Shown: in pieces, positions 49,066 through 57,421 of the stretch
How positions within the stretch are numbered: the first letter of the stretch is position 1
Layout: every line of letters starts with the position of its first letter
Assembly: GCA_025462865.1 (NCBI GenBank)
Contig: JAOAPI010000182.1
Span: forward strand, 1-64,000
Direction of reading: 5' to 3'
Source of the DNA: Candidatus Sulfotelmatobacter sp.
GTDB lineage: Bacteria > Acidobacteriota > Terriglobia > Terriglobales > Acidobacteriaceae
Length of the DNA: 64,000 bases
The notes under the pieces: model-generated
Databases searched by the model: none
Told to the model about the DNA's origin: nothing
The model's input: only the letters and a program-made list of their open reading frames with translations
Made by a program: the position numbers and the translations under genes

Positions 49066-50163
49066 TTACTGAGCCGTACAGAACGATCCCGCTTTGACGG
49101 ACGCGGTTGCTGTCGTTCCGTTCGCCGCTGCGGTAATTGCAAATGTCCCGGCGGTCGCGCTGGCAAGAATCGTTCCTGAAATGGATGCTGGCAGCACCGT
49201 GGCTGCGGGTGTGTAGGTCGCGCCCGTTAGGATGTTGGTCGCGCCAGAGGCGCTGATAGCTGCGCTGCCGTTGGTCAGGGTTCCAGTGGTAGTTGTTGTG
49301 ACTACCGCTAGGGCATTCGTTGCTCCGGTTGGCGTTTGGGCCGCATTGACCCCCACGGCAAAGGTGTTGGTTCCGCTTCCCGCCGTAATCGCCCAGAGAA
49401 TGTTGCACTGAAACGCCCACGCCTTGGCGACTGCCGGCAAGTTAAATGAACAGAAACTATTCGGGGTATTTACGGTGAGGGATACGTCTGCGGTAATCCG
49501 GCAGGTGCTTCCCGAGCGCAGTAGTGCCGATTCGTCGGCTGCGGTTCCATTCCCTACGGCCACAACATTGGCGGCAGTGCGACTGAGTCCAGTATCCAAC
49601 GATCCGTTTGCGGTCGCGGTTGAGCTGAAACCTAGAACTTTATTGTTCGAGACAGTTGCGCCCAGATTATTCAGCGATGCTACGCCAGTCCCGGTCGCGG
49701 TCCACATGAAAGCTGTAGTCGTGAACATCGCGCCCGTGTTGGACGCGGAGCCGGTCGCCTGAAGCGTTGGGTTGGTCGCCGTGCCCACATTGAAGATTAC
49801 CGGGCCGGTGCCATTCGGAAGAATACTGATGCTGGCATTCGTGGTCGAGGTAGAGATCGTGGTGGCCGCCCCCGCCGCGCCAGAAAGCGTTAACGCTCCC
49901 GACTCATTCAATGTCCCAATCGTGAGGTTCGGGGTTCCAGTCAGTCCGGTTGCGTTCCCGCTAAATGTCGTTGCTGTGAGCGTTCCACTGCCATTGTCTG
50001 TGATACTCGTGTCGCAAGTAATCGAAGTGCCGGAGGCTGAGTAGTAAGCGTTGCCTGCGGCTCCGCAACTTCCTACGGTCCCTGTTCCACCGCTGGGATT
50101 GATGATTTGCGCGGAACAGAACGATGCAACGAGAACTGGGAGGAGTGCAAATATTTTCCTCAT
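49066..50163 (-). CDS. Exported fibre-like repeat protein
   Basis: 365 aa. Signal peptide MRKIFALLPVLVASFCSAQ; start taken at 50163, seven codons inside the open frame. The mature part is Thr/Ser/Gly rich and beta-like with fibre motifs (CGAAGNAYYSASGTSITCDT, LTIGTLNESGALTLSG, SILPNGTGPVIFNVG), as in tail fibres of the AXXNAYYxxSG type. A secreted fibre is odd for a phage virion. Confidence 0.6.
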   Translation of the reverse strand: MRKIFALLPVLVASFCSAQIINPSGGTGTVGSCGAAGNAYYSASGTSITCDTSITDNGSGTLTATTFSGNATGLTGTPNLTIGTLNESGALTLSGAAGAATTISTSTTNASISILPNGTGPVIFNVGTATNPTLQATGSASNTGAMFTTTAFMWTATGTGVASLNNLGATVSNNKVLGFSSTATANGSLDTGLSRTAANVVAVGNGTAADESALLRSGSTCRITADVSLTVNTPNSFCSFNLPAVAKAWAFQCNILWAITAGSGTNTFAVGVNAAQTPTGATNALAVVTTTTTGTLTNGSAAISASGATNILTGATYTPAATVLPASISGTILASATAGTFAITAAANGTTATASVKAGSFCTAQ

Positions 50164-50165
50164 GG

Positions 50166-50489
50166 CTAGTTGCTGTACTTGCACGAACCGGACAACTGCA
50201 CAGAGCCGCTGTTGGTGATCGTGAAACTCGCTCCGGGATCAATCGTGTACCAAGGGTTGTTGTTGTCTTGGCGCATGATTGAGCCGTTGGCCAGCATCGC
50301 CATTGCCCCGGTTATAGGCGACACGCCGCCAACCCAAGCGTTGTTGAGGGTAAGATTCGTTGCCCCGCCACAGACGAGAACGAATTCCCACACGTAGAGA
50401 AATGCTGTGGTGCTCGGGTTCTTGATGACCGTCACCGTAGCGGCAGCGGAAGTAATGACTACGCTTTGGGGATTGAATCGTTGCGCCAT
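50166..50489 (-). CDS. Small beta-rich structural protein
   Basis: 107 aa, MAQRFNPQSVVITSAAATVT..., then IMRQDNNNPWYTIDPGASFT. All-beta pattern, no signal. It sits between fibre-like and decoration-like genes, so it is a virion decoration or fibre-cap candidate. Not recognised. Confidence 0.5.
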   Translation of the reverse strand: MAQRFNPQSVVITSAAATVTVIKNPSTTAFLYVWEFVLVCGGATNLTLNNAWVGGVSPITGAMAMLANGSIMRQDNNNPWYTIDPGASFTITNSGSVQLSGSCKYSN

Positions 50490-50523
50490 GATTCACCTAG
50501 CTAGAATGATTTCGGAAAATCGT

Positions 50524-50551
50524 GGGACGGCCCTCGGGAGAAGGCCGTCCC
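50524..50551 (-). terminator. Perfect hairpin between structural genes
   Basis: GGGACGGCC (50524-50532) and GGCCGTCCC (50543-50551) form a 9-base stem with a 10-base loop, between the genes at 50558 and 50166. No strong T-run follows on the minus strand (ACGATTTTCC), so it may slow transcription or stabilise mRNA of the gene upstream. Confidence 0.5.
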
Positions 50552-50557
50552 TTTGGA

Positions 50558-51412
50558 TCACTGCTCGAGGTAAAAACTTTTCAGGGTTGCGGTGTTCCCA
50601 GCGTTACTGGCACCGAACGTTTCCCCGATGCTCAAGGTGAACGGGGGTTCGTTCTTGAAGTTCACGCCCGGAACCGGAGTGATTACTCCCGTCGAAGTGA
50701 ATGACTGGTAGACGTTGACATTGCTCGCGCTCACCAGATTCACGTTCACCACGTTGTCCGTACCGTAGGCTGTCAGGAGACCAGAACCCTGATCGCCCAA
50801 AAGCCGGACCTCTCCAGAGAACAGCCCGATGCCGCCGACATTGATGACGCCGGAAACATTCGCGCCACTGTAGAGCGGTTGCGGAAGCATGGTTGCAAAC
50901 CCAGCCGCCGACGTATTCACTGTTGCGCCGCCGGAAGCGTTCACTGCCGCAGCGCCATTGATGAATCCGCCGAAGGCCGTGGCATTTGCCAGCGACAGAG
51001 GGCCGATGATCGCGTTGTACTGGGCATTCACGTTCGTCACGGAGACATACTGCCCCAGAACAAAGTTGTTATTCGCGTTGAACAAGGCGATGCCGGTTCC
51101 AGCCGTGTTGAACGTATTCGCGGCGGTGATGTTTGCAGCCGGATACTGAAGTGCGCCTGTCACGAGCGTCGGGTAGTTCACATACAGCGAGAACTGAGTG
51201 TTGGTGCTTACGCCCGCTGAGATATTTCCCGAAGCTCGCACGATGGCTTGCGAACCATCCATACGGAGAGAGCCGGGAGCGTTGATGAGCGCGGAGAACA
51301 GTTTGGTGGGCTGAGGTGCGCCCGAACCAGCCGCTCCGCCGGGTACATACGTTGTTGGATTGGTGCCCGAAACAGTTGCCGGAATGGGGCTACCATTGGC
51401 GACGATAAGCAT
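50558..51412 (-). CDS. Beta-rich structural protein, possible capsid decoration
   Basis: 284 aa, Ala/Asn/Gly/Thr rich with no charged clusters: MLIVANGSPIPATVSGTNPT..., LRMDGSQAIVRASGNISAGV, FALGQYVSVTNVNAQYN-like strand patterns, and a final GNTATLKSFYLEQ. A free-standing gene between two hairpins (another, ACGGCC-CGGA-GGCCGT, lies near 51490) suggests separately controlled, abundant expression, as for a decoration or minor capsid protein (inference). Confidence 0.55.
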   Translation of the reverse strand: MLIVANGSPIPATVSGTNPTTYVPGGAAGSGAPQPTKLFSALINAPGSLRMDGSQAIVRASGNISAGVSTNTQFSLYVNYPTLVTGALQYPAANITAANTFNTAGTGIALFNANNNFVLGQYVSVTNVNAQYNAIIGPLSLANATAFGGFINGAAAVNASGGATVNTSAAGFATMLPQPLYSGANVSGVINVGGIGLFSGEVRLLGDQGSGLLTAYGTDNVVNVNLVSASNVNVYQSFTSTGVITPVPGVNFKNEPPFTLSIGETFGASNAGNTATLKSFYLEQ

Positions 51413-51500
51413 TGTGATTTACCTGTGAAAGTGTTTTGTACTGCGGGGGCGGATCGGAATCCGTTTTAGAGAGGCGGTCGTGCGGACGGCCCGGAGGCCG

Positions 51501-51680
51501 TTACTGGATAATTTCGTGAATCAGGAAAGGCCTTGTACCCTGCGCTCCCCTATTATCATCGTACCAAGGATGACACGGGCATTTCTCGTTCAGCGAGTGG
51601 TTTGTAGTTTCTCCATCATCGTTCAATGGAGCAACGTGAAGCGTGTCATTGGCAAAAACTTCAAATACGCCCCACTTCAT
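51501..51680 (-). CDS. Small hypothetical protein
   Basis: 59 aa from an ATG overlapping the glycosyltransferase stop (ATGA). MKWGVFEVFANDTLHVAPLN..., with EKCPCHPWYDD containing a Cys pair and His. The pattern (wyvF.....HvvPl.D...H......C.C.P......) resembles a small phage protein family of unknown function. Confidence 0.55.
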   Translation of the reverse strand: MKWGVFEVFANDTLHVAPLNDDGETTNHSLNEKCPCHPWYDDNRGAQGTRPFLIHEIIQ

Positions 51681-52531
51681 ATCGTCAATGGTACAAAACC
51701 GTTCACGGGAACACTTGCATCCGAAGCGGGAATTCCATATTGCGCCTGCCCCGGAATATCGAGCCAAAACTCTGTTGCGCCCGTATGTGATGTAACCGCC
51801 CACGGTAGGAGCCAAGTCTCGAAGCCTAATGCCCTCGCATCGAGACAGAAGCGGTAATCTTCACTATCATAGTAGCGCGTTTCTTTGTTGATGCCAATCT
51901 GAAAAAAGTCATAGGCCCAGTCGCGCGGTCCGAAGAACTTCTCGCCATCCATCAACAGGTAGCGGCGGGATTCATCTTCCGCCATCTTGGCGAAGACATG
52001 ACGCTTAATCAGAAGTATCCCCGTACCTAGTTGGGGAAACTGCACCGGGGCATGAACGTCAAATGGGTCCACTATTCCAGTTGTGTTTACAATGGGCCGC
52101 GATCCCATGCGAGAGAGCGTTACGGGGTCTTCGACGCCTCTCTTGACGGCATCTGCCACGTAACCCCAGTTCGTTGATTTGCAGGCATATGGGAGAGCTG
52201 CAATGTCTTTGTCCCATCCAATGAGTTCGAGGATGTTCAGCGGGTTGAATCCTATGTCCACATCGAGAAACAGAATGTGGGTAAACGGATCGCCCGATGC
52301 GCTTTTGTCGAAGCAGCAGATATTTCCAAAGCAATTCCTTGCGCGCGGGATCAAGGATTCACTCAAGGTTTCCGCAATCTGGAAGCGGACTTTGTGAAAG
52401 TTCAACTGGTCAATCAAGCCCCGCAGAGAACGATTGTGCGCCACGTAAGTAGTGCCGCCGTAGCAGGGCATCGCTATAAGCAGGTTCACCAACCCCGCGT
52501 CAACCTTGGGACACTTTGCCGGATCGAGCAT
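51677..52531 (-). CDS. GT-A-type glycosyltransferase
   Basis: 284 aa. LLIAMPCYGGTTYVAHNRSL is the typical start of phage and capsular glycosyltransferases, SLIPRARN follows, and HILFLDVDIGFNP (about 85-97) carries the DxD metal/nucleotide-sugar motif. GYVADAVKRG and DYRFCLDARALGFETW are near the acceptor and base-catalyst region. It would transfer a sugar from a nucleotide donor to virion protein, DNA or a cell-surface target. First of three linked sugar/methyl-transfer genes in the late operon. Confidence 0.8.
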   Translation of the reverse strand: MLDPAKCPKVDAGLVNLLIAMPCYGGTTYVAHNRSLRGLIDQLNFHKVRFQIAETLSESLIPRARNCFGNICCFDKSASGDPFTHILFLDVDIGFNPLNILELIGWDKDIAALPYACKSTNWGYVADAVKRGVEDPVTLSRMGSRPIVNTTGIVDPFDVHAPVQFPQLGTGILLIKRHVFAKMAEDESRRYLLMDGEKFFGPRDWAYDFFQIGINKETRYYDSEDYRFCLDARALGFETWLLPWAVTSHTGATEFWLDIPGQAQYGIPASDASVPVNGFVPLTI

Positions 52532-52767
52532 TAGCTAGGCCCTACGCTCCAGCGCCAGGTATCGGTACTCTCGCCGGGACGAAGTGTGAAGACGGGCCCG
52601 GTGACGTGGGTGCGCGTGGAGACCCACCATCCGAAGCCGTCGCCAATAACAATATCTCCCCGCGTGGCGATGGTGTACGGGGCGAAGGGGGCGATTTTCG
52701 GGTTTACAGTTGAGGGGCTTGGGGGTTGGGGCACTTTATTGTTCTCCTTGTTTTTTCCGTCTCCCAT
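52531..52767 (-). CDS. Small hypothetical protein
   Basis: 78 aa, MGDGKNKENNKVPQPPSPS..., then IATRGDIVIGDGFGWWVSTR and VFTLRPGESTDTWRW: a polar Pro-rich linker and a small beta domain. Stop overlaps the glycosyltransferase start (TAATG). No family recognised. Confidence 0.45.
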   Translation of the reverse strand: MGDGKNKENNKVPQPPSPSTVNPKIAPFAPYTIATRGDIVIGDGFGWWVSTRTHVTGPVFTLRPGESTDTWRWSVGPS

Positions 52768-52769
52768 AA

Positions 52770-53642
52770 CTAGGCTAGGCTCCTGACCGTATCGAGAACC
52801 CTTGTTGCAAGAGCTTTTGTAGTCAACTTCTCGCGCAATACTTTGTCGCATCGCTGCATGATGTCGGCCCACAGCTCTCGTCCTGATGCCTGATGGAAGA
52901 GATTGAGACCTTTGTACTCCAGCAGTGAATTGATGAAGCGGCACTCTTCTTTCGGAAAATCCTGCATGATCGTTGCAGGACAGAAGTCAATATTCTGAAA
53001 GTATGGCAGACATTGACAGGCCAGAATTTCGTAGTGTCTTAAACAGTCCCAGCCCGCTTTTTTCATCGTCTTGCCAAACAGACTAGAGCGATAATCCCCG
53101 TAGTAGGAAGCTTCATCGTCATAGATGTAAGTACGAGCATCCATAGGATCAAGCGCGGCCATGAAATGCGACTTCCGATTCGCGGGCTGCAATTTCTCTT
53201 CGGGGATAGCAAACTGGATCGGCCAAACTTTGTCTTGCGGGCTGTGCAGTTCTCTTTTGAAATAAATTCCGTGCTCAAGGACATTGCGGTAGATCAGCGG
53301 GTTGTCCTCACCGTCGATCAGGAGGATTTTGTCGGGTCCATAGGATTCACGGACCTCGCCCAGCATTCGGTACTCACGCTGGATCGAAGCGAATACCACC
53401 CAGTCAAAGTATCGTGCTCTAATCTTGGATTGGATATCGGAACGATCCACCATGCCTTCGTGAATAAGGCCATAGAGCGTAAAACCTTTTCCATAGAGCC
53501 CGGCTGTTTCGGAACCCTGATACATATACGACAAGCGGTTGACATCAACGACCTCCGGTCCAAAGTGCCAGCGCAAGCCGTGGTAAAGCATGTCGCATAA
53601 ATAATCGCAGCCCTGCCCGCCTGAGATGTAGAGAATCCTCAC
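52770..53642 (-). CDS. GT-B-like glycosyltransferase, CgeB type
   Basis: 290 aa from GTG overlapping the upstream TGA. RILYISGGQGCDYLCDMLYH, DWVVFASIQREYRM, ILLIDGEDNPLIYRNVLEHG, YFKRELHSP and a C-terminal RHYEILACQCLPYFQNI (the E...A region of GT-B enzymes) followed by ECRFINSLLEYKGLN match CgeB-like glycosyltransferases. Donor and acceptor unknown. Linked to the fusion enzyme encoded upstream. Confidence 0.7.
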   Translation of the reverse strand: MRILYISGGQGCDYLCDMLYHGLRWHFGPEVVDVNRLSYMYQGSETAGLYGKGFTLYGLIHEGMVDRSDIQSKIRARYFDWVVFASIQREYRMLGEVRESYGPDKILLIDGEDNPLIYRNVLEHGIYFKRELHSPQDKVWPIQFAIPEEKLQPANRKSHFMAALDPMDARTYIYDDEASYYGDYRSSLFGKTMKKAGWDCLRHYEILACQCLPYFQNIDFCPATIMQDFPKEECRFINSLLEYKGLNLFHQASGRELWADIMQRCDKVLREKLTTKALATRVLDTVRSLA

Positions 53643-55129
53643 TGCGATTGAAGAATGGCTTCGCTGGCCTGCCAAGACTCATCCGAATCTGGGCGTGAGT
53701 CAAACCATCCCGCCTTTCCGCCGTGAATCGCCGATCCTGAGGGGCCATCGGGGTTTGCCCGCTTAATCATCATCCCCATGCCAAATTTGCCGGGAATTTC
53801 TTCGTGCTCCAGATTGTGTTCTGCGGCGAACTTGAAGAACTCTTCCCTGATTGCGATAGAAGGATAGTCGCTGCCCGGATGATCTTCGAGTGTCATCCCC
53901 GGCTCTGGTTTGATGTCGTGGGTCAGGATGATGCCGCCGTCTTTTACGAGCGGGTAGAATCGTTCGAGATCGGCGCGGTATCCTTCGCGGGTGTGGTCAC
54001 CGTCGATGAGGAGAACATCGAGCGGCGGGACTTTGAGCTTAGGATTTTGCGAATTGCTTTGAATAAACTTCCACTGCGGGTGGGCGGCAAATAGAGATCC
54101 GCAGTCCTGAGCATCGACTGATAATACAAGTCCGCCGTTCTTCTCGACGCCTCCAAGAAGAGCTGCGGTAGAGGCACCATCTCTGACTCCAATTTCAAGG
54201 CAGGTTCCATGGGCTTTATCCTTTAAAAACGGGGCGAAATCTTTCATGTCGCCCGATTCACAAGCTAGTTTATAGCGGGCCGCAACTTTTTCCTGCGGCG
54301 TAGGTTCGGAGAGCGCGGCTTTCACTGTGGCAACGTAATCGCGCCTCGTAAACCACCTCGTCCCTCCTTCTAGGATGGGGTTGCCGTGTTTACAGAGTTC
54401 CTTGCATATCGTCACAATGCCGCCGTAATCGACCCAATACATCGCACCATCCAAATCTTCGATGTATTCATCGTCGTCGGCACTCTTCTCGGTAACGACT
54501 ACCTTCCTATTAGCCAGCAGATAAGAGACTCGCACGATCTCAAATAGGTTCCGCCCGTCGTGATGCACATTCAAGCAAACTTTGGCGCGGGAGATTAGAT
54601 TATCCCGACCGCCGCCATAACATTTGTCAGAGGCGACGACATTCAGCCCCGCAGCTCGGAGTTCTTCAACAATCTTGACCCGGCGCGGCGTCATCCAGCC
54701 CAAAAACAGCACATCAATGTCCTGAACGATAGCTTTCGGGATGCGTGTCAGGTTCGGCGTGTAGCCGATGGGCACATGATGCACATTTGCACCCAATTTT
54801 CTCCATTTTTGGACGTTTACCAGAGAGTAATCCCAGACCGTACACTTGCTGCCGAGGACAATCTGCTGAACCTTCGCCAGATTCGGGTGACTTGGCTGTT
54901 CCAAATTGTAAATTATTGTTCCCGGAGGCAGCGATTGCGGCTGATTCGGCGCTAACAGTTCGGCTCCGAAGACGATGTTGGTATCCTTGGCGTCAAACCA
55001 GTTCTCAGTAACGTTTACCTGATGTCCGAGAGCGGCCAAGGCCCAGGATAGCGAGTCTATGACCTCACGGAAGCCAGAGGAGTGCAGGAAGGCCCTGGGG
55101 CGCACAGTTGTGATGTTATACGCGCTCAC
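53639..55129 (-). CDS. Glycosyltransferase-SAM methyltransferase fusion
   Basis: 496 aa. Residues 1-~285 are GT-B-like: FREVIDSLSWALAALGHQVN, NIVFGAELLAPN, IIYNLEQPSHPNLAKVQQ, VHHVPIGYTPNLTRI, DIDVLFLGWMTPRRV, and RAKVCLNVHHDGRNLFEIVR. Residues ~305-470 are a class I methyltransferase: TCLEIGVRDGASTAALL (SAM loop), LVLSVDAQDCGSLF, PPLDVLLIDGDHTREGYRAD, and GGIILTHDI. One protein could both add and methylate a sugar. The join is in one continuous frame. Confidence 0.8.
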   Translation of the reverse strand: MSAYNITTVRPRAFLHSSGFREVIDSLSWALAALGHQVNVTENWFDAKDTNIVFGAELLAPNQPQSLPPGTIIYNLEQPSHPNLAKVQQIVLGSKCTVWDYSLVNVQKWRKLGANVHHVPIGYTPNLTRIPKAIVQDIDVLFLGWMTPRRVKIVEELRAAGLNVVASDKCYGGGRDNLISRAKVCLNVHHDGRNLFEIVRVSYLLANRKVVVTEKSADDDEYIEDLDGAMYWVDYGGIVTICKELCKHGNPILEGGTRWFTRRDYVATVKAALSEPTPQEKVAARYKLACESGDMKDFAPFLKDKAHGTCLEIGVRDGASTAALLGGVEKNGGLVLSVDAQDCGSLFAAHPQWKFIQSNSQNPKLKVPPLDVLLIDGDHTREGYRADLERFYPLVKDGGIILTHDIKPEPGMTLEDHPGSDYPSIAIREEFFKFAAEHNLEHEEIPGKFGMGMMIKRANPDGPSGSAIHGGKAGWFDSRPDSDESWQASEAILQSQ

Positions 55130-55356
55130 GACGGCTTCTGTTCCTCGACATGCGCCATCAGGCGATTGATTCCCTCAACTTCAGTCTCCGGCTTCGGTGA
55201 AGATTTTGGGGGACGGCCCAGTGTCGGTAAAATCCCTTGAATCTGGGCATAGAGTCTGCTGGCGTCAATGATTTCTTGAGGAGTGGCCGTTGTGCTGCTA
55301 AGTACCCGGCGGAGACCACTCAGGGCAACTCTGTGCGTAACTTTAACGCCGGGCAT
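55126..55356 (-). CDS. Small hypothetical protein
   Basis: 76 aa, MPGVKVTHRVALSGLRRVLS..., then ATPQEIIDASRLYAQIQGIL, helical with a polar tail. The stop overlaps the fusion-enzyme start, and the start shares a base with the upstream stop. Resembles small phage proteins of the terminase-small type only vaguely; not assigned. Confidence 0.5.
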   Translation of the reverse strand: MPGVKVTHRVALSGLRRVLSSTTATPQEIIDASRLYAQIQGILPTLGRPPKSSPKPETEVEGINRLMAHVEEQKPS

Positions 55357-55694
55357 CAGGAATCCTGCCTTCCCACTACTTCCTCAATTGGGGGCAAAGC
55401 CGCCTCAGAAGGAACGACTGCCATTCTCCGTTTCGGAATCCGCGCCGCCAAAGAGGTCTGCTGCTGGTCTTCGGCGAATTTCCGGTCTACCCGTTCTTCC
55501 CCTTTAACCATACAGTCGAGAGAATCGAACCAGCGGGAGTTGTCCATTCCCTGCACAACTGGATCGTCCGCACAGCTTACCTGTCGCCATTTATGAATTT
55601 TAGCCGGAGACATCGACTGCGGAACTGACTGATCGAAGGTTTCTTTCAGGCCGCAGAAATCACAGGCCAGTTGCAGAATGTTAGCTCTTGGCAT
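55356..55694 (-). CDS. Small protein with CxxC
   Basis: 112 aa. LACDFCGLKETFDQSV at the start and SCADDP later give Cys for a zinc site; KIHKWRQVSC...QGMDNSRWFDSLDC follows. The C-terminal half is polar. Function unknown. Overlaps the next gene upstream by 14 bases. Confidence 0.5.
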   Translation of the reverse strand: MPRANILQLACDFCGLKETFDQSVPQSMSPAKIHKWRQVSCADDPVVQGMDNSRWFDSLDCMVKGEERVDRKFAEDQQQTSLAARIPKRRMAVVPSEAALPPIEEVVGRQDS

Positions 55695-55875
55695 TCTTCT
55701 TTCCTTTTCGCACTAGTCTGTATTGAGGAGCCTTTAGTCGTTCCATCTGGCGCTCCAGAATCTCAATGCGCCCGAGTAGATCGGGGTCGTGAGTCGAGGC
55801 TAGGCCCATAGCGTCCCATGCCATCGCAGCAACTCTTGCTGGGTCGGACTTCTTAATAAATGTGGCCCTGTGCAT
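55681..55875 (-). CDS. Small hypothetical protein
   Basis: 64 aa, MHRATFIKKSDPARVAAMAW..., then LLGRIEILERQMERLKAPQY: a helix or short coiled coil with a Lys-rich end. ATG directly follows the upstream TAG. Confidence 0.5.
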   Translation of the reverse strand: MHRATFIKKSDPARVAAMAWDAMGLASTHDPDLLGRIEILERQMERLKAPQYRLVRKGKKNAKS

Positions 55876-56025
55876 CTACGCTCCCTGCTTTGTGGTATTT
55901 CTGAATCCCAAGAGCCAATTCAGAAACCTTACGGCGAAGCCCGTCTCATCGTGAGTGCCGCAATCTATGCAGACACCCGTAATGGACCAGCGATGTTCGT
56001 GAACCGGAGTGGCTGTTTCAGTCAT
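55876..56025 (-). CDS. Small protein with CxxC
   Basis: 49 aa, MTETATPVHEHRWSITGVCI, DCGTHDETGFAVRFL.... One CxxC plus nearby His could bind metal. GGGAG five bases upstream of ATG and exact abutment to both neighbours support it. Confidence 0.5.
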   Translation of the reverse strand: MTETATPVHEHRWSITGVCIDCGTHDETGFAVRFLNWLLGFRNTTKQGA

Positions 56026-56496
56026 CTACACTCCCTTTACTACCGTATGGGCCGGGGGCCCCTCGCATATCCACTTAGTCCCGTAGTCCATCATTTGGCA
56101 GGAGTGCAGCACGCAGTAGACAGAATCGCTAGAGCCTGACTGAAGTTTTGGAGGTCGTTCGCGATCTGCACTTTGTCCTGCTTCAAAAATTGCAGGCGTT
56201 TCTCGGCCATCTCTAGGTCTATTTGGACTCTTGTCAACAGGGCCATTAAACTCTCGTGCTCCAACTTCAGGTACTCCATTGCCGTCATACTTCTCCTTGT
56301 GTGCGGGTTTCTGCTCTCCCGCCAACTCCTGCCCGCCTACGGCCCTCTCTGGCTCCGGAACGGCTACCCTGTCACCAGTCGCCTCCGCCAGTACCTTGAT
56401 CACCCAATCCCTTTGGGTCAAATCCGCCTTCACCGCCGACAGGTTTATCGCCCTCAGTAAGCTCGCATCCACCTTGCGGATATTTAGGTCTGCCAT
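56026..56496 (-). CDS. RHH-domain protein opening the late operon
   Basis: 156 aa. MADLNIRKVDASLLRAINLS, AVKADLTQRDWVIKVLAEAT is a ribbon-helix-helix DNA-binding domain of Arc/CopG type. A polar linker follows, and the C-terminus has YCVLHSCQMMDYGTKWICEG with Cys/His that may bind zinc. The start lies seven bases after the -10 of its promoter, so the mRNA is probably leaderless. It is the first gene of the minus-strand late block and a candidate autoregulator. Confidence 0.65.
   Translation of the reverse strand: MADLNIRKVDASLLRAINLSAVKADLTQRDWVIKVLAEATGDRVAVPEPERAVGGQELAGEQKPAHKEKYDGNGVPEVGAREFNGPVDKSPNRPRDGRETPAIFEAGQSADRERPPKLQSGSSDSVYCVLHSCQMMDYGTKWICEGPPAHTVVKGV
56091..56288 (-). CDS. 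Coiled-coil protein in an overlapping frame
   Basis: 65 aa, MTAMEYLKLEHESLMALLTR, VQIDLEMAEKRLQFLKQDKV: heptad-like. AAGGAGAAGT stands just before the ATG, the best ribosome site in the region. It lies wholly inside the RHH gene in another frame. Both frames look protein-like; one may be an artefact. Confidence 0.45.
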   Translation of the reverse strand: MTAMEYLKLEHESLMALLTRVQIDLEMAEKRLQFLKQDKVQIANDLQNFSQALAILSTACCTPAK

Positions 56497-56820
56497 GTGA
56501 CATATGTTAGCAGTGTTACGCCATGCGTACAAGGTTTTAAAGAGGGACCCAAGAAGATCGTAGGATCGCTAGGCACCGCTGATCAACTTAACCCGTCCGC
56601 CAGGGTGCCTCACCCCCGGCCCTTCGACCTAAATACGGGGCCCCAACGCGTTTCCAGCCACGGAGTGCGGCGTTTTTACCTCTCCTGACCCTACCCCACC
56701 ATCGCTTGTCCCATCATGCGTGTACGCGGTCCGTAACGCTCCTACGACCCATTGCCCAGAACCGTATGCAGCCCGTGAAACGCGTTAGAATTGGCATATT
56801 TGGGCATCGGAGAGACGTGC
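56497..56820. other. 324-base gap upstream of the late block
   Basis: No convincing ORF. It contains the minus promoter at its left end, a GGGTG-CCT-CACCC hairpin near 56610, and an inverted repeat AACGCGTTTC (near 56647) / GAAACGCGTT (near 56777). It is C-rich and may hold regulatory sites or a small RNA; nothing more can be identified. Confidence 0.4.
56504..56532 (-). promoter_or_regulatory. Promoter of the late minus operon
   Basis: On the minus strand TTGTAC (56532-56527), a 17-base spacer and TAACAT (56509-56504). The ATG of the RHH gene is seven bases further on, giving a leaderless transcript like the other two promoters of this type in the window. Confidence 0.55.
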
Positions 56821-57159
56821 CTAGCCTTGCGAATCAGCCACGAGCACGTTAACAGAGCTTGAGCCTGCTGCGGTTGCCGAGCCTGACACGTTACCCTGAG
56901 CATCGAGCACGATGCCATCAGGTAGCGGAGTGGTCGGATCGACTGTCACCGTGTACGGGCCGCCATTTCCACCTGTTGGTGCGAGTGAGCCGGTTTCGGG
57001 CTGGCCGACAATGCCTGAGAAGGCTGAGGTTGTGAGCTGAATTGGTGCGACTGGGAGCGTTTCGGTGAATGTGATAGTGAATTTAGCCTGCATGTTGAAT
57101 TTCCCCTTGAGAATGAAATAGATAGCGAGTAGCAACAGACTGATTATGACCGTATTCAT
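56821..57159 (-). CDS. Membrane-anchored putative-Ig protein
   Basis: 112 aa. TVIISLLLLAIYFILKGKF is an N-terminal membrane helix; then MQAKFTITFTETLPVAPIQL and GPYTVTVDPTTPLPDGIVLD, AQGNVSGSATAAGSSSVNV, the putative-Ig (He_PIG) pattern. A start at the internal Met (57093) after AAGGGGAAA would give a soluble Ig domain only, so two products are possible. ATGA overlap with the lipoprotein upstream. Confidence 0.55.
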   Translation of the reverse strand: MNTVIISLLLLAIYFILKGKFNMQAKFTITFTETLPVAPIQLTTSAFSGIVGQPETGSLAPTGGNGGPYTVTVDPTTPLPDGIVLDAQGNVSGSATAAGSSSVNVLVADSQG

Positions 57160-57380
57160 CGCGCATTAATCTGTCCGCACGTCTTAGCGTTGTACTTCAA
57201 ACTGATCTTCTTGCACTTCGGCGGTTCAGTCGAATAGTTGCAGCCTGAAAGATGCGCCGTCATTTGGCAGGTCTCTGAGCTTTGTAAGAACATGCCTGGT
57301 AGAGTGCTTTGGGTGTGATGCGAACAGGCCAGGGTGAGCGATAAGAATCCTACGATGAGCGATAGAGACATCAACTCCAT
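57156..57380 (-). CDS. Small lipoprotein
   Basis: 74 aa. MELMSLSLIVGFLSLTLACS is a lipoprotein signal with lipobox LTLAC. The mature part is Cys-rich (SETCQMTAHLSGCNYS, KCKKISLKYNAKTCGQ) with three further Cys. ATG at 57371 is an alternative start. It overlaps the Ig gene downstream; together they look like an envelope pair. Faces the plus-strand operon at 57475. Confidence 0.55.
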   Translation of the reverse strand: MELMSLSLIVGFLSLTLACSHHTQSTLPGMFLQSSETCQMTAHLSGCNYSTEPPKCKKISLKYNAKTCGQINAR

Positions 57381-57421
57381 ACGTAGCGCGTAAGTCTTTG
57401 ATTGCACGGCAAATTGAGTTC

